In this document: positions 54,626-64,000 of the stretch, piece after piece
Layout of the letters: the number at the start of each line of letters is the position of its first letter
Position numbering within the stretch: position 1 is the first letter of the stretch
From: Luteolibacter rhizosphaerae
Lineage (GTDB): Bacteria > Verrucomicrobiota > Verrucomicrobiia > Verrucomicrobiales > Akkermansiaceae
DNA length: 64,000 nucleotides
Assembly (NCBI RefSeq): GCF_025950095.1
Contig: NZ_JAPDDR010000001.1
Coordinates: 682,001 to 746,000, forward strand
Direction: 5' to 3'
Program-made: the position numbers and the translations under genes
Notes under the pieces: model-generated
Databases searched by the model: none
What the model saw: the letters and a program-made list of their open reading frames with translations, nothing else
What the model was told of the DNA's origin: nothing

Positions 54626-56566
54626 TTGCCACCGCCGCCGCGGCTTGTCATTCCATGCGGAGAACACGTGACCGAGCCCGCCATCGTACGCCGCAGCGTC
54701 GCCATCCGCCATCCGGTATGGTCCTCCTTTGGCCCCTTGGTCACGGCCGGGGTGGTGGACTTCATGCGCGGCCATGAAATGTGGCGCCTCGTCACCGGGA
54801 ACCGCTCTTATGGCGAGATGGAAGCGGTTGAGATCGACCGTGGCTGGCATGGCGACGGGCTGATCCTTTTCCGCGCCAGCGAGGAAGAACTCGCCGCCTA
54901 CCGCCAACGCGGGCAAGCCGTCGTGCTCACCAGCACGGAAGGTCCCGACCTCGGTTTCCCCCGCGTCATTCCGGACAATGCGATGATCGGTCGCATGGCT
55001 GCGGAGCACTTGATCGAGTGCTCCGTGCCGCACTTCGCCTTCCTCGCCCGCGGCGAGACCTTCTACCGCGAAGCGGAGTTTGCCCCCGGCCTGCGCCGCT
55101 ACGCCCGCGAGCGCTTGGCCGGCTATCGCGCCCGGCTCGCGGAGTATGCCTTGGAACCCTCGGTGCATTACCTGAAGGGCCGCCCGCTTTGGAAGGAGCA
55201 GACATGGCGCGAGGTGGAGACGGAGGTGATGGCCTTCCTCGATCTCCTGCCCAAGCCCTGCGGCCTCTTCGTCGCGGATGATTCGCTCGGCGCCGTTGCC
55301 TTGCGCGCGGCGGATCGCCTCGGCCTCCTCGTCCCGGCCGAACTCGCCGTCATCGGCTTCGGAGACGACCCCGCCTACTGCTTCTCCACCTTCCCCGCGC
55401 TCAGCAGCATTCCCTATCCCGGCCGCGAGGTCGGTCGCATCGCCGCCGAGCTGCTCTGGCGGCAGATGAAGGGGGAGTCCGTCACTTCAGGCCGCACCGA
55501 GATCCCGCTGCAGGACACGATTCTGCGCGAGTCCAGCGACACGCTCGCCATCGCCGATCCTGACATCCGCGAACTCGTGCGCCTGATCCGCCTCCGCGCC
55601 CCGCACGATGCCCTTCAAGTCTCCGAGCTCGCCGAACTCAGCACGCTCTCGATGACCACCATCAAGTCGCGCTTCTCTAGCCTCCTCGGCCACGGCCCCA
55701 AGCAAGAGATCCAGCGCGTGCGCCTCCGCCATCTCCAGCGTCTGCTCGCGGATTCCTCGCTCAGCCTCGCCGAGATCGCCCGCCGCATGAAGTTCGGCTC
55801 CGCCCATGAGCTCAGCCGCTTCTTTCTCACCGAGACCGGCCAGCGCCCCAGCGACTATCGCGAGAAGCTCACGCTTTCCTCACCGCGCACCGGGACCAAG
55901 ACCGTCATCTTTGACATGGACGGCACCCTCTTCGATACCGAGCCGCTCTACTGCGAAGCCTTCCGCGCCGCCTTCGCGAAACAGGGCGGCACCCTCGACC
56001 GCGAGGAGTACTTCCGCGAACTCATGGGCCGTTCAAACCTCAGCATCGAGACCTACCTCGCGGCCAAAGCCACCGGCAGCTTCGATGCTGCCCGCTTCTC
56101 CAGGGAATGGCGCCGCGAATGGAAGTCCATCCTCGCTGCCGAGCGTCTCGAAGTCCTCCCCGGCGTGAAGGAGCTTCTCGAAATGCTCGTCGAGCAAGGC
56201 GTCCGCATCGGTCTCGCCAGCTCCAGCGACCGCGAGGATATCGAGCTCAGTCTCGAAGCCGCCGGCCTCGGTAGCTACTTCCCGATCAAGGCGGGCGGCG
56301 ACGAAGTGAAAGCCGGCAAGCCCGCCCCCGACGTCTATCTACTCGCTTGCCAGCGCCTCGGCGTCGAGCCCGCCACCTGCATCGCCATCGAGGACAGCCG
56401 CCATGGCAAGGCCGCCGCCCTCGCCGCCGGCATGGATGTCGTATGGGTTACCGGATTGCCAGACGCTCCCGAATCCCGGGTGCGGAAAGTAAAAACCCTC
56501 GCCGGTCTCGGCGAGGGTGATTGGAAAAAACTCTTGGGAAGTACGATGGATCTCAGAGTTCTTTGA
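54626..56566 (+). CDS. XylR-type AraC regulator fused to HAD phosphatase
   Basis: A 646-aa single open frame. Residues about 22-300 are a LacI/XylR-type periplasmic-binding sensor (GLILFRA, IPDNAMIGRMAAEHLI, PCGLFVADDSLGAVALRAADRLGL, VIGFGDDPAYC, TILRESSDT). Residues about 318-413 are an AraC HTH (LAELSTLSMTTIKSRF, LAEIARRMKFGSAHELSRFFLTETGQRPSDYRE). After only about 10 residues a complete HAD domain begins: VIFDMDGTLFDTEP (D430, D432), ASSSDRED, AGKPAPD (K565) and IAIEDSRHG (D590), resembling beta-phosphoglucomutase. The start 54626 is the longest; a GTG at 54668 is an alternative. Its last 14 bp overlap the convergent DUF1080 gene. Confidence 0.9.
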   Translation: MPPPPRLVIPCGEHVTEPAIVRRSVAIRHPVWSSFGPLVTAGVVDFMRGHEMWRLVTGNRSYGEMEAVEIDRGWHGDGLILFRASEEELAAYRQRGQAVVLTSTEGPDLGFPRVIPDNAMIGRMAAEHLIECSVPHFAFLARGETFYREAEFAPGLRRYARERLAGYRARLAEYALEPSVHYLKGRPLWKEQTWREVETEVMAFLDLLPKPCGLFVADDSLGAVALRAADRLGLLVPAELAVIGFGDDPAYCFSTFPALSSIPYPGREVGRIAAELLWRQMKGESVTSGRTEIPLQDTILRESSDTLAIADPDIRELVRLIRLRAPHDALQVSELAELSTLSMTTIKSRFSSLLGHGPKQEIQRVRLRHLQRLLADSSLSLAEIARRMKFGSAHELSRFFLTETGQRPSDYREKLTLSSPRTGTKTVIFDMDGTLFDTEPLYCEAFRAAFAKQGGTLDREEYFRELMGRSNLSIETYLAAKATGSFDAARFSREWRREWKSILAAERLEVLPGVKELLEMLVEQGVRIGLASSSDREDIELSLEAAGLGSYFPIKAGGDEVKAGKPAPDVYLLACQRLGVEPATCIAIEDSRHGKAAALAAGMDVVWVTGLPDAPESRVRKVKTLAGLGEGDWKKLLGSTMDLRVL

Positions 56567-57227
56567 TCCGGATGTTCCGCCAGCGCACCTTGCAGGACTT
56601 GCCCGAGTGCACCTGCAGAGCGAAAAACCCTTCCGGGGTGAACTCCTTTGCCTCGTCGGTGTAGTCCACGCGTTCCTTGCCGTTCAGCCAGATCTGGATG
56701 TGCTTGCCCTTGCAGACGATGCGCACCTCGTTCCAGTCGTCCCACTTCGTCAGATCCTGCCCCTGCTTGGTAAAGTCGGCCTGCGCCTTCTTGTCCTCCT
56801 CGGTGTCCTTGTCGCCCTTCTTCGGCTCCAGCCAGCCGCGGCGCGCTTCATCGTAGAGGCCCGCCGTCCAGGCCCGGCCCTTGCCGTTGTCGTGTTCGCA
56901 CTGGTAGCCGTACACCCGGCCGTCATTGCCCTCCTTCTGCAGCCCGCGGAACATCATCCCGGAGTTGCCGCTCAGGTCGTCGAACTTCATTTCGAAGCGG
57001 AAGTCGAAATCTTTGTACGTCTTCTCCGTCCGCAGGAAGGTGTTCGACTTCACGTTCTCGCCGAAGCCGACGATCGCGCCATCCTCGATCTTATATTCGC
57101 CGTTGCCGTTCACCCGCTTCCAACCGCTCAGGTCCTTGCCGTTGAAAAGTTCGGTGAAACCCGCCTCGACCGCATGGGCGAGGGGAGTCGCGAAAAGCAG
57201 GGTGCAAATCAGGGTTTTGAACTTCAT
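56553..57227 (-). CDS. DUF1080 secreted protein (3-keto-disaccharide hydrolase-like)
   Basis: A 224-aa protein from ATG 57227 (MKFKTLICTLL; ATG 57242 adds five residues). A signal peptide (1-18) is followed by the DUF1080 jelly-roll fold: FTELFNGKDLSGWKRV, YKIEDGAIVG, FRFEMKF, NSGMMFRGLQKE, GYQCEH, WNEVRIVCKGKHIQIWLNGK, GFFALQVHSGKSCKVRWRNIRIKEL. DUF1080 proteins are abundant in Planctomycetes/Verrucomicrobia and include 3-keto-glycoside hydrolases; the exact substrate is unknown. Its stop is inside the end of the fusion gene. Confidence 0.92.
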   Translation of the reverse strand: MKFKTLICTLLFATPLAHAVEAGFTELFNGKDLSGWKRVNGNGEYKIEDGAIVGFGENVKSNTFLRTEKTYKDFDFRFEMKFDDLSGNSGMMFRGLQKEGNDGRVYGYQCEHDNGKGRAWTAGLYDEARRGWLEPKKGDKDTEEDKKAQADFTKQGQDLTKWDDWNEVRIVCKGKHIQIWLNGKERVDYTDEAKEFTPEGFFALQVHSGKSCKVRWRNIRIKEL

Positions 57228-57427
57228 AAATTTGTCAGACAACTTTTTTCATGCCGACGCCACCGCGCAAGCCTGAAATCCCAGACGCGCGGCTTCACTG
57301 GTAACTTTCATCCGGCCTCATACGGATTCCCGGATTGCGTGAATGCCCGTAAGTTCTTCGCCACCTACCTTTTCCTTGCGGCATGCGGCGTACCTGCTAG
57401 CTTCCGCGGCAATTACTGGGAAAAGGT

Positions 57428-58039
57428 ATGGTAGGGCATCTTGACCATCCAGTCCTCGTCCTCAACCGGTTTTGGCAACCGGTGCATACCTGCTCCGTCA
57501 GACGCGCGCTCAAGCTTTTGTTCTTGGGGCACGCCCAGGTGGTGCAGACTGAAGGCGAGGATCGTTTCAGAACTCACGACCTTGGTTCGTGGGTAGAGCA
57601 TTCGTCGCGAGAAATCATGGCGGAAATGATCCATACCGTGCGCCTCGCGCTGCGTGTGCCGAAGATCATCGTCCTCGGCCTCTACGAAAAGCTGCCCCGC
57701 ATGGAGGTTCGCTTCACCCGCCGGAATGTCTTCCTGCGCGACAAGCACACCTGCCAGTACTGTGCCAAAATCTTCACCGAGGCGGAACTCAATCTCGATC
57801 ACGTGATGCCGCGCGACAAAGGCGGGCGCACCACGTGGGAAAACATTGTCACCTCCTGCATCCGCTGCAATACGCGCAAGGCGAACAAGCTTCCGCACGA
57901 GGCGAACATGCATCCGCTGCGCAAGCCCGCCGCCCCGCGCTGGCGCCCTATGTTCGGGCTCCGGGAAAACGCGCACTCGGACGAGAGTTGGACCCACTTC
58001 ATTGATCCGGATCCGGCGGGGGTGAGACTGTCGGCCTAG
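57428..58039 (+). CDS. HNH endonuclease
   Basis: A 203-aa protein. The HNH core is near residues 105-165: RDKHTCQYC, LNLDHVMPRDKGG, WENIVTSCIRCNTRKANK, with the two CxxC zinc knuckles. The N-terminal region (LVLNRFWQPVHTCSVRRALKLLFLGHAQVV) is the standard N-domain of this stand-alone HNH group. No methyltransferase or phage gene is adjacent, so a defence role is not supported by context. Confidence 0.92.
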   Translation: MVGHLDHPVLVLNRFWQPVHTCSVRRALKLLFLGHAQVVQTEGEDRFRTHDLGSWVEHSSREIMAEMIHTVRLALRVPKIIVLGLYEKLPRMEVRFTRRNVFLRDKHTCQYCAKIFTEAELNLDHVMPRDKGGRTTWENIVTSCIRCNTRKANKLPHEANMHPLRKPAAPRWRPMFGLRENAHSDESWTHFIDPDPAGVRLSA

Positions 58040-58090
58040 GCTTGATGCCGTTAAGGGCACGTTCTCGGAGAGCAATCCATATGCTCTTAA

Positions 58091-58172
58091 GCCCCGGTAG
58101 GGGCGACATAGATTAGCCGGTGGCGTGAGCCACCGGTATCCCGGGGGGCGGCAACCGAGTCCCGGCAGGGAC
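58091..58172. repeat. REP-like palindromic repeats
   Basis: Three short stem-loops. GCCCC/GGGGC (58091-58104) and GTCCC/GGGAC (58159-58172) are two diverged copies of the same unit, each with a 4-nt GG-containing loop and followed by CGACA. Between them is an 8-bp stem with a GTGA loop (58117-58136). The arrangement resembles dispersed REP/RAYT-type elements of Verrucomicrobia. Confidence 0.6.
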
Positions 58173-58259
58173 GACACGGAGCCGATGACCCAGCGTCCAC
58201 GTTCATCCCATACCGCTCGCACGCTTTGCCCACCGGATGAAGCAGCTCCGGTGTCGTCT

Positions 58260-58607
58260 CTACTTGGACTTCCTAGATGGAGGCTTCGCCGATGTAGGCG
58301 TCACCCCGGAGACAGGTCCGGAAGCACCGGAGGCTCCCCGGTCCTTAACGGCATTGGGCCCAAGCTCGCACCCCAGATCCGCGATACCCCGGCCCGCTAG
58401 GCCGACCGCCAGCCAAGCCGGCAGCGTGACCAGATCGTAAGTCACCGCCACCGGCAGGGCGGCGGTGGCCAGATCATTCTGGATCTCCTCCGCCCGCGTC
58501 TTCGGCTCCGGAAGCGTGAAGATGGCCGCGGTCATGCAGGACGAAAGGCAAGGAACCGGTAGGATTGCGGCGACCCAAGCTAAAAGGGCTTTTCTCCAGT
58601 GAGGCAT
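58260..58607 (-). CDS. YceK/YidQ-like lipoprotein
   Basis: A 115-aa protein from ATG 58607. The lipoprotein signal ends in the lipobox LSSC. The body (RAEEIQNDLATAALPVAVTYDLVTLPAWLAVGL) resembles the YceK/YidQ family in its PxxxxxDLxTLP pattern, which is only moderately diagnostic. An upstream ATG (58649) lacks a signal. It is a minus-strand gene downstream of mlaE. Confidence 0.65.
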   Translation of the reverse strand: MPHWRKALLAWVAAILPVPCLSSCMTAAIFTLPEPKTRAEEIQNDLATAALPVAVTYDLVTLPAWLAVGLAGRGIADLGCELGPNAVKDRGASGASGPVSGVTPTSAKPPSRKSK

Positions 58608-58650
58608 GCTGGAGTTTTGCGGTTTCACCCTCAATGGGACGAATCGCAAT

Positions 58651-58670
58651 TCCCGATGAATGCATCGGGA
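58651..58670 (-). terminator. Hairpin between mlaE and lipoprotein genes
   Basis: 8-bp perfect stem (58651-58658 with 58663-58670), 4-nt loop, without a T-run on the minus strand. Possible factor-dependent terminator of the mlaE transcript. Confidence 0.4.
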
Positions 58671-58694
58671 TTATCGATGCCAAGCTGGCTCACG

Positions 58695-59492
58695 CTACTT
58701 CGCGCTCAGCCCTGCCGGGAAGATCACGTTTAGCAGCAGGGTCAGGAAGAAATTGAAGATCAGGATCGCCAGCGCGGAGTAGACCATCGCTCGCGTCGTG
58801 CTCCGCCCCACGCCCACCGCCCCGCCGCTCGCGCTCATCCCCTGGTGGCAGGAGATGCACACGATCAGGATGCCGAAGACCAAACCCTTGATCAGGGAGA
58901 TCCCCACATCGCTCAGGTCGGTATACTTGCCCATCTGGTTCATCCAGTAGGCGGCGTTCACATTGAAGGGGCCCGTGCCCACCGCCACCGAGGCTAGGAT
59001 CCCCAGCGCGGCAGATTCCCCGATCAGCAGCGGCATTGCGAAGAGCATCGCGATCAAGCGCGGGCTCACCAGGTAATCGACCGGGTGCACGCCCATCGAG
59101 CGCAGCGCATCCACCTGCTCCGTCACCCGCATCGTGCCGATCTCCGCCGCCATCGCCGCGCCCACCCGGCCCGCCAGCATCAGCGCCGTGATCGTCGGCC
59201 CCAACTCCCGCAGCATCGCCACGCTCACCAGAGCCCCCGCTCCGGTCTCCATCCCCAGCGTGCTGAATTGGAAGAGGGATTGCGCCGCCAGCACCGCTCC
59301 AGTGAAGGCTCCGGTGATCATCACCACCGGTTGCGAGCGGTAGCCGATCTCCGCGATCTGCTGCATCACCATCCACCAGCGGATCTTCCCGCGCACCAGC
59401 GAAACCGCGATCTCGGCAATCAGCATCGCGACCTCCCCGAGGTATTCGAGGAAGCCGGTGACCATGCCTCCGAGCAGCCGGAAAAGTCCCAC
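58695..59492 (-). CDS. mlaE: MlaE-type lipid ABC permease
   Basis: A 265-aa inner-membrane permease. IGYRSQPVVMITGAFTGAVLAAQSLFQF, ELGPTITALMLAGRVGAAMAAEIGTMRVTEQVDALRSMGVHPVDYLVSPRLIA and SCHQGMSASGGAVGVGRSTTRAMV are the MlaE family signatures. It works with an MlaF ATPase and MlaD; neither is adjacent in this window, so it is an orphan here. It is divergent from the MoxR gene. Confidence 0.93.
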   Translation of the reverse strand: MGLFRLLGGMVTGFLEYLGEVAMLIAEIAVSLVRGKIRWWMVMQQIAEIGYRSQPVVMITGAFTGAVLAAQSLFQFSTLGMETGAGALVSVAMLRELGPTITALMLAGRVGAAMAAEIGTMRVTEQVDALRSMGVHPVDYLVSPRLIAMLFAMPLLIGESAALGILASVAVGTGPFNVNAAYWMNQMGKYTDLSDVGISLIKGLVFGILIVCISCHQGMSASGGAVGVGRSTTRAMVYSALAILIFNFFLTLLLNVIFPAGLSAK

Positions 59493-59607
59493 GCGGCGGA
59501 GCCTAGGGATTGCCTCAGCGCTTGGCTAGCGGCGGCTGCCGCAAAAAGTCGAAACGAGTTTCAATCGAATGCAATTTGCCGTACACCCCCTGCGTAGAGC
59601 CGGGATC

Positions 59608-60615
<1,008 letters not shown>

Positions 60616-60630
60616 CGGGAAGCCTTTCTG

Positions 60631-61563
60631 ATGTCTTCGGATTCCCTCAAGCTTCCCGAGTGCATGCGTCTCCTGCCCGCGGAGACCATGGGCGTGATGA
60701 AGCGCCTGGAGTGGTACGCGCGCCGCCGCATGCAGGGCACGCTCACCGGGCGCCACAGCTCGCCGGACAAGGGCTTCTCGGTCGAGTTCGCCGAGCACCG
60801 CGAATACGTCCCGGGGGATGATCCCAAGGATCTCGACTGGCGCGTGATCGCGAAGAGCGATCGCAACGTCATTCGCCAGTACATCGAGGAGACGAACCTC
60901 CGCGCCACCCTGGCCATCGATGTCTCCGGCTCCATGAGCTACACCGGTGATTCCGCCGCCACGGTGGGGGATGTTCCTCTCTCGAAGCTGGAGTATGCCA
61001 AGCATCTCGCTGCGGCCCTCTCCTATCTCTTCGTGAAGCAGGGCGATGCCGCCGGGCTGGTGACTTTCGACAAGGAAGTCCGGGGCTTCGTCCGCTCCGG
61101 CAGCCGCCCGAGCCAAGTCCGGCGCATTCTTGAAGAGCTGCACGCCACCGAAGCCGGTGCGGACACCGACGTGGGCAAGGTCCTCCACGGCGTCGCCGAG
61201 CGCATCCCGAAACGCGGCCTCGTCATCCTCATCAGTGATCTCTTCGATGATCCGGCCAAGATCATCGAGGCTCTCCACCACTTCGATTTCCGCCAGCATG
61301 AGTTGGTGATCTTCCATCTCATGGCGGAGGAGGAACTCACCTTTCCCTTCAAGAGCTTCCAGCGCTTCAAGGATCTGGAGGGTATCGAGAAGATGCTCCG
61401 CATCGATCCGCAGGCCGTCCGCGCCGCCTATCTGGAGAAGGTGCGCGACTTCGTGAAGCGCATCGATGCTGCCTGCGGCAAGCTGCGTGCGGACTACGTG
61501 GCGGTGAACACGAAAACCCCGCTGCGGGATACCCTGCTGCGCTACCTGGGAGGCCGGAAGTAG
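60631..61563 (+). CDS. DUF58 domain protein
   Basis: A 310-aa protein. The DUF58 core shows RHSSPDKGFSVEFAEHREYVPGDDPKDLDWRV, and a vWA-like MIDAS motif DVSGSMSY follows, with LVILISDLFDD. It is the usual middle partner of MoxR operons (envelope stress/aerotolerance). It is directly followed, without spacer, by the BatA-like gene. Confidence 0.94.
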   Translation: MSSDSLKLPECMRLLPAETMGVMKRLEWYARRRMQGTLTGRHSSPDKGFSVEFAEHREYVPGDDPKDLDWRVIAKSDRNVIRQYIEETNLRATLAIDVSGSMSYTGDSAATVGDVPLSKLEYAKHLAAALSYLFVKQGDAAGLVTFDKEVRGFVRSGSRPSQVRRILEELHATEAGADTDVGKVLHGVAERIPKRGLVILISDLFDDPAKIIEALHHFDFRQHELVIFHLMAEEELTFPFKSFQRFKDLEGIEKMLRIDPQAVRAAYLEKVRDFVKRIDAACGKLRADYVAVNTKTPLRDTLLRYLGGRK

Positions 61564-64000
61564 ATGCTCTTCCTCAATCCATGGTTGCTCGCGGGATTGG
61601 CGGGAGTGGGCATCCCGATCATCATCCATCTGGTCCGTCGTCAGGCCGCGAAGCCGATCGAGTGGGGCGCCATGCGCTTCCTCTTCGATACCGTCGCCAT
61701 GCGTCGGCGCAAGATGGAGTGGGAAGATCTCCTGCTGATGGCCGCGCGCTGCCTCTTGCTGGCGCTGATCGCGTTGGCCTTGGCCCGCCCCTTTGTCCCG
61801 CCGGATTCCTCGGTGCCTTGGCTCTTCGTGCTGCCGGCCGCCTTGGTCGGCGTGGCCCTGCTCGGCGCGTCGTTCGTTCTCGCGGGGAAGATCCGCTGGA
61901 TTCTGAAGTTCGTCGCGGTCGCCTTGCTCCTCCTCGCCGCGGGCCTGGTCTTCCTGGAGCGTTCTCTCAATCTCAAACGTTTCGAGGCCAGTGGTCGCCG
62001 TGATGTGGCTCTGGTGATCGATGCCTCGGCTTCGATGGAGCTTTCGCTTGATGGCCGCACGGTCTTCTCGAAGGCGGTAGAGGAGGCCAAGCAGCTCGTG
62101 AAGGAAGCTCCGCGCGGCACCGCCTTCCTCGTCGTGCTCGGTGGTCCGGCACCGGAGGCGAAGACGGCCGCCCCGCTCACCCACCGCGCCGATGTGCTCG
62201 GGGTGCTTGATTCCCTCCGTCCCGTCGGCGGGACCTTCCGGGCCCATGAGGCGCTCGGCATGGCCACTCTCGGTCTGGCCGAGGGCTCGAATGCCTCGAA
62301 GGAGATCATCGTCTTCACCGATGCCCAGCGCGGCGGCTGGCGCTTTGATAGTCCGAACGCATGGGATGGCCTCGGCGAGGCATGGCAGGCCATGCCTGCG
62401 AAGCCGAAGCTCGTCCTCCGTGATTTCGGCTCACCCGCCGGTCTGCGCAATGTCGCGCTGGCCTCGCTGGAGACTTCCCGCTCGGTCGTCGGCACCGATC
62501 GCGAGGTGACTCTGAAGGCCACGGTGGAGAATACCGGCACCGCACCGGTCACCCCCGGCCCGGTCGTCATCGAGATTGATGGCAACAAGGTCGGTGAGAA
62601 GCCTGTCGGTCTGCTCGTCGCCGGTCAGAAGGAAACCGTGGAGTTTCGTCACCGCTTCGCGAAGGAAGGACCGCGCATCGTGGCAGCCCGGATGGAGGCT
62701 CGCGATGACCTTGCCGCCGACGACAAGGCGGAGCGCGTGGTGAATGTCCGCGGCAAGCTCCCGATTCTTCTGGTGGATGGAAATCCCGCCGGTTCCTTTT
62801 TTGAGCGCGCCTCCGGTTATTCCGCCCTTGCACTTGCTCCGTCTCCGGATCTCCGGAAGGGAAAAGGTGCCGGTGATTCCTATCTCATGGATCCCGAAGT
62901 GGTTCCCGCCCCGGAGCTGACCGATGAGGATCTGGACGGCCGCGCCGTCGTGGTGCTCGCGGATGTTCCTCGCCTCCCGGAGCGGCTGGCCAGCTTGCTT
63001 GCGGGTCAGGTCGCGGATGGCACCGGCCTGCTCGTCATCGCGGGCCCGCGTTCGGAGGCCGCCTTCTTCAATAATTGGAAAGCCGCCGACGGTCCATTGC
63101 TTCCTCTCCCGATCGGCCATGTCGCCGTGGATCCCGCGGGCATCTCGCCCTCGCCCGCGACCTTCCTTCATGAATCGGTTGCTCTCTTCAAGGATGAGAA
63201 AAACTCCGATCTGTCGTCCGCCAAGGTCAAGCAGTGGCGCAAGACCGGCGAGGCTGCAGGCGGGGTGCAGGCTGCCGCCTATCTGAATGGCGATCCCTTC
63301 CTCGCGGCGAAGAACTACGGCAATGGTCGTACCATGCTCGCCACCTGCGCCTTCGATGCCCGCTCGGGGAATCTCCCCGCCCTCCGCGCCTTTGTTCCCT
63401 TGCTTCATGAATTGGTCACCTGGACCGCAGGCACCGGGGTCGAGCTGAATGTCGATCCGTCATGGAGTCCTTCCGTGGCCATCCATGGCGCCAGCGGCGG
63501 TCTCACCGCCTCTTACTACCGGAATCAGGAATGGCGCGGCAGCCCGACCGTGGTGAGGGTCGATCCCGGCATCGACTTCCGTTGGGGCAATGACAAGCCC
63601 ATGGCCCGCCTGCCCAACGATCGCTTCTCGGTCGAGTGGCGCGGCCAGCTCGTGCCTCCCATGAGCGGAGAGTATGTCTTCTCTGCCGATGTGGATGACG
63701 AGATCGAGATCCGCCTCGGCGACCACGCCCCGCTGAAAGCGGACTACGGCACCGAGGAACTCGGACGTATGACTTTGGAAGGAAATGCCGCCGTGCCCTT
63801 CCATGCCAAATACCGCGAGGATGGCGGCGAGGCGAAGATCCGCCTTTTCTGGAATCCTCCGGGCGGTGAGAAACAGATCATCCCGGGCTTCGTCTTCCGC
63901 CCGGAGCGCGAGGAAGCAGGCGAGCCGATGCGTGTCCTCGATCCGCAGGGACTTGTCCGGGAGGCCCGCCTCAAGCCATCCCGCCGCGGCCGTGAATTGG
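61564..64000 (+). CDS. BatA/vWA aerotolerance-type protein with PA14 domain (partial)
   Basis: An open frame of 812 codons runs from the ATG at 61564, right after the DUF58 stop, to the right edge with no stop, so the C-terminus is missing. The N-terminus (MLFLNPWLLAGLAGVGIPIIIHLVRR) is the BatA-type signature, then MRFLFDT and two or three TM helices (to about residue 135). The vWA domain has VIDASASMELS. An extracytoplasmic Ig-like domain and a glutamine-amidotransferase-like segment (LPILLVDGNP, LLVIAGPR) follow. Residues about 645-745 are a PA14 domain (LTASYYRN...FSVEWRGQLVPPMSGEYVFSADVDDEIEIRLGD), unusual for this family. Third gene of the MoxR operon. Confidence 0.9.
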   Translation, partial: MLFLNPWLLAGLAGVGIPIIIHLVRRQAAKPIEWGAMRFLFDTVAMRRRKMEWEDLLLMAARCLLLALIALALARPFVPPDSSVPWLFVLPAALVGVALLGASFVLAGKIRWILKFVAVALLLLAAGLVFLERSLNLKRFEASGRRDVALVIDASASMELSLDGRTVFSKAVEEAKQLVKEAPRGTAFLVVLGGPAPEAKTAAPLTHRADVLGVLDSLRPVGGTFRAHEALGMATLGLAEGSNASKEIIVFTDAQRGGWRFDSPNAWDGLGEAWQAMPAKPKLVLRDFGSPAGLRNVALASLETSRSVVGTDREVTLKATVENTGTAPVTPGPVVIEIDGNKVGEKPVGLLVAGQKETVEFRHRFAKEGPRIVAARMEARDDLAADDKAERVVNVRGKLPILLVDGNPAGSFFERASGYSALALAPSPDLRKGKGAGDSYLMDPEVVPAPELTDEDLDGRAVVVLADVPRLPERLASLLAGQVADGTGLLVIAGPRSEAAFFNNWKAADGPLLPLPIGHVAVDPAGISPSPATFLHESVALFKDEKNSDLSSAKVKQWRKTGEAAGGVQAAAYLNGDPFLAAKNYGNGRTMLATCAFDARSGNLPALRAFVPLLHELVTWTAGTGVELNVDPSWSPSVAIHGASGGLTASYYRNQEWRGSPTVVRVDPGIDFRWGNDKPMARLPNDRFSVEWRGQLVPPMSGEYVFSADVDDEIEIRLGDHAPLKADYGTEELGRMTLEGNAAVPFHAKYREDGGEAKIRLFWNPPGGEKQIIPGFVFRPEREEAGEPMRVLDPQGLVREARLKPSRRGREL

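Noticed and set aside
57428-58039. HNH nuclease as part of a defence island
   Set aside because: Neighbours are housekeeping or secreted proteins; no methyltransferase, helicase or phage gene adjoins it.

Overview
The window looks like chromosomal DNA from a free-living, high-GC member of the Verrucomicrobiota, most plausibly a Luteolibacter/Haloferula-type Verrucomicrobiaceae. Several signs point there. There is a secretin of the Amuc_1098 type, an S1 sulfatase, and a DUF1552 plus DUF1592-type c-heme gene pair. There are LamG and metallophosphoesterase secreted proteins with W...FYR-type C-terminal tails, a DUF7452-like repeat protein, and few strong Shine-Dalgarno sites. The taxonomic call is inference from gene content; no rRNA gene is present. 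No CRISPR array, IS element, prophage or tRNA gene was seen.

Layout. 1-8.2 kb: a partial secreted protein, a sulfatase, a MOSC protein, an SHD1-like secreted protein, a secreted caspase-like (clan CD) protein with an IPT-like domain, and a DUF5722/GH-A-like protein. 8.3-12 kb: thrS, a long leader with hairpins, infC (apparently starting at an ATC codon) and a HAD phosphatase overlapping infC. 12.1-15.2 kb: a periplasmic protein overlapping a histidine kinase, which overlaps its OmpR-type regulator. 15.3-20.3 kb: a membrane-anchored transglutaminase-like protein, an esterase, a Gfo/Idh/MocA dehydrogenase and a DUF7452-like surface protein, separated by bidirectional terminators. 20.5-23.3 kb: two PilT-like ATPases and a membrane protein. 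23.4-32 kb: a LolA-like carrier divergent from an MMPL/RND exporter, a DUF433/DUF5615 toxin-antitoxin pair, a flavin halogenase-like oxidoreductase and an orphan HAE1-type RND pump.

32.4-37.2 kb: a DUF1552/DUF1592 pair divergent from an FMN alpha-hydroxy-acid oxidase. 37.2-42.5 kb: an iron-acquisition locus (PiuC-like dioxygenase, TonB siderophore receptor, PepSY membrane protein, DUF2271, DUF4198) that contains a 34-bp perfect palindrome and ends in a strong terminator. 42.5-49.1 kb: a TPR protein, ribF, the Amuc_1098-like secretin and an AsmA-like membrane protein. 49.1-57.2 kb: a metallophosphoesterase with three tandem DWIG repeats, a three-LamG protein, and divergently a XylR-type regulator fused to a HAD phosphatase, then a DUF1080 protein. 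57.4-64 kb: an HNH nuclease, REP-like palindromes, a lipoprotein, an orphan MlaE permease, and a MoxR-DUF58-BatA-like operon whose last gene carries a PA14 domain and runs off the window.

The most unusual items are the transcription factor-phosphatase fusion (54626-56566), the secreted clan CD-like protein (3780-6068), the ATC start of infC, the PA14 domain inside the BatA-like protein and the triple DWIG-repeat phosphoesterase.
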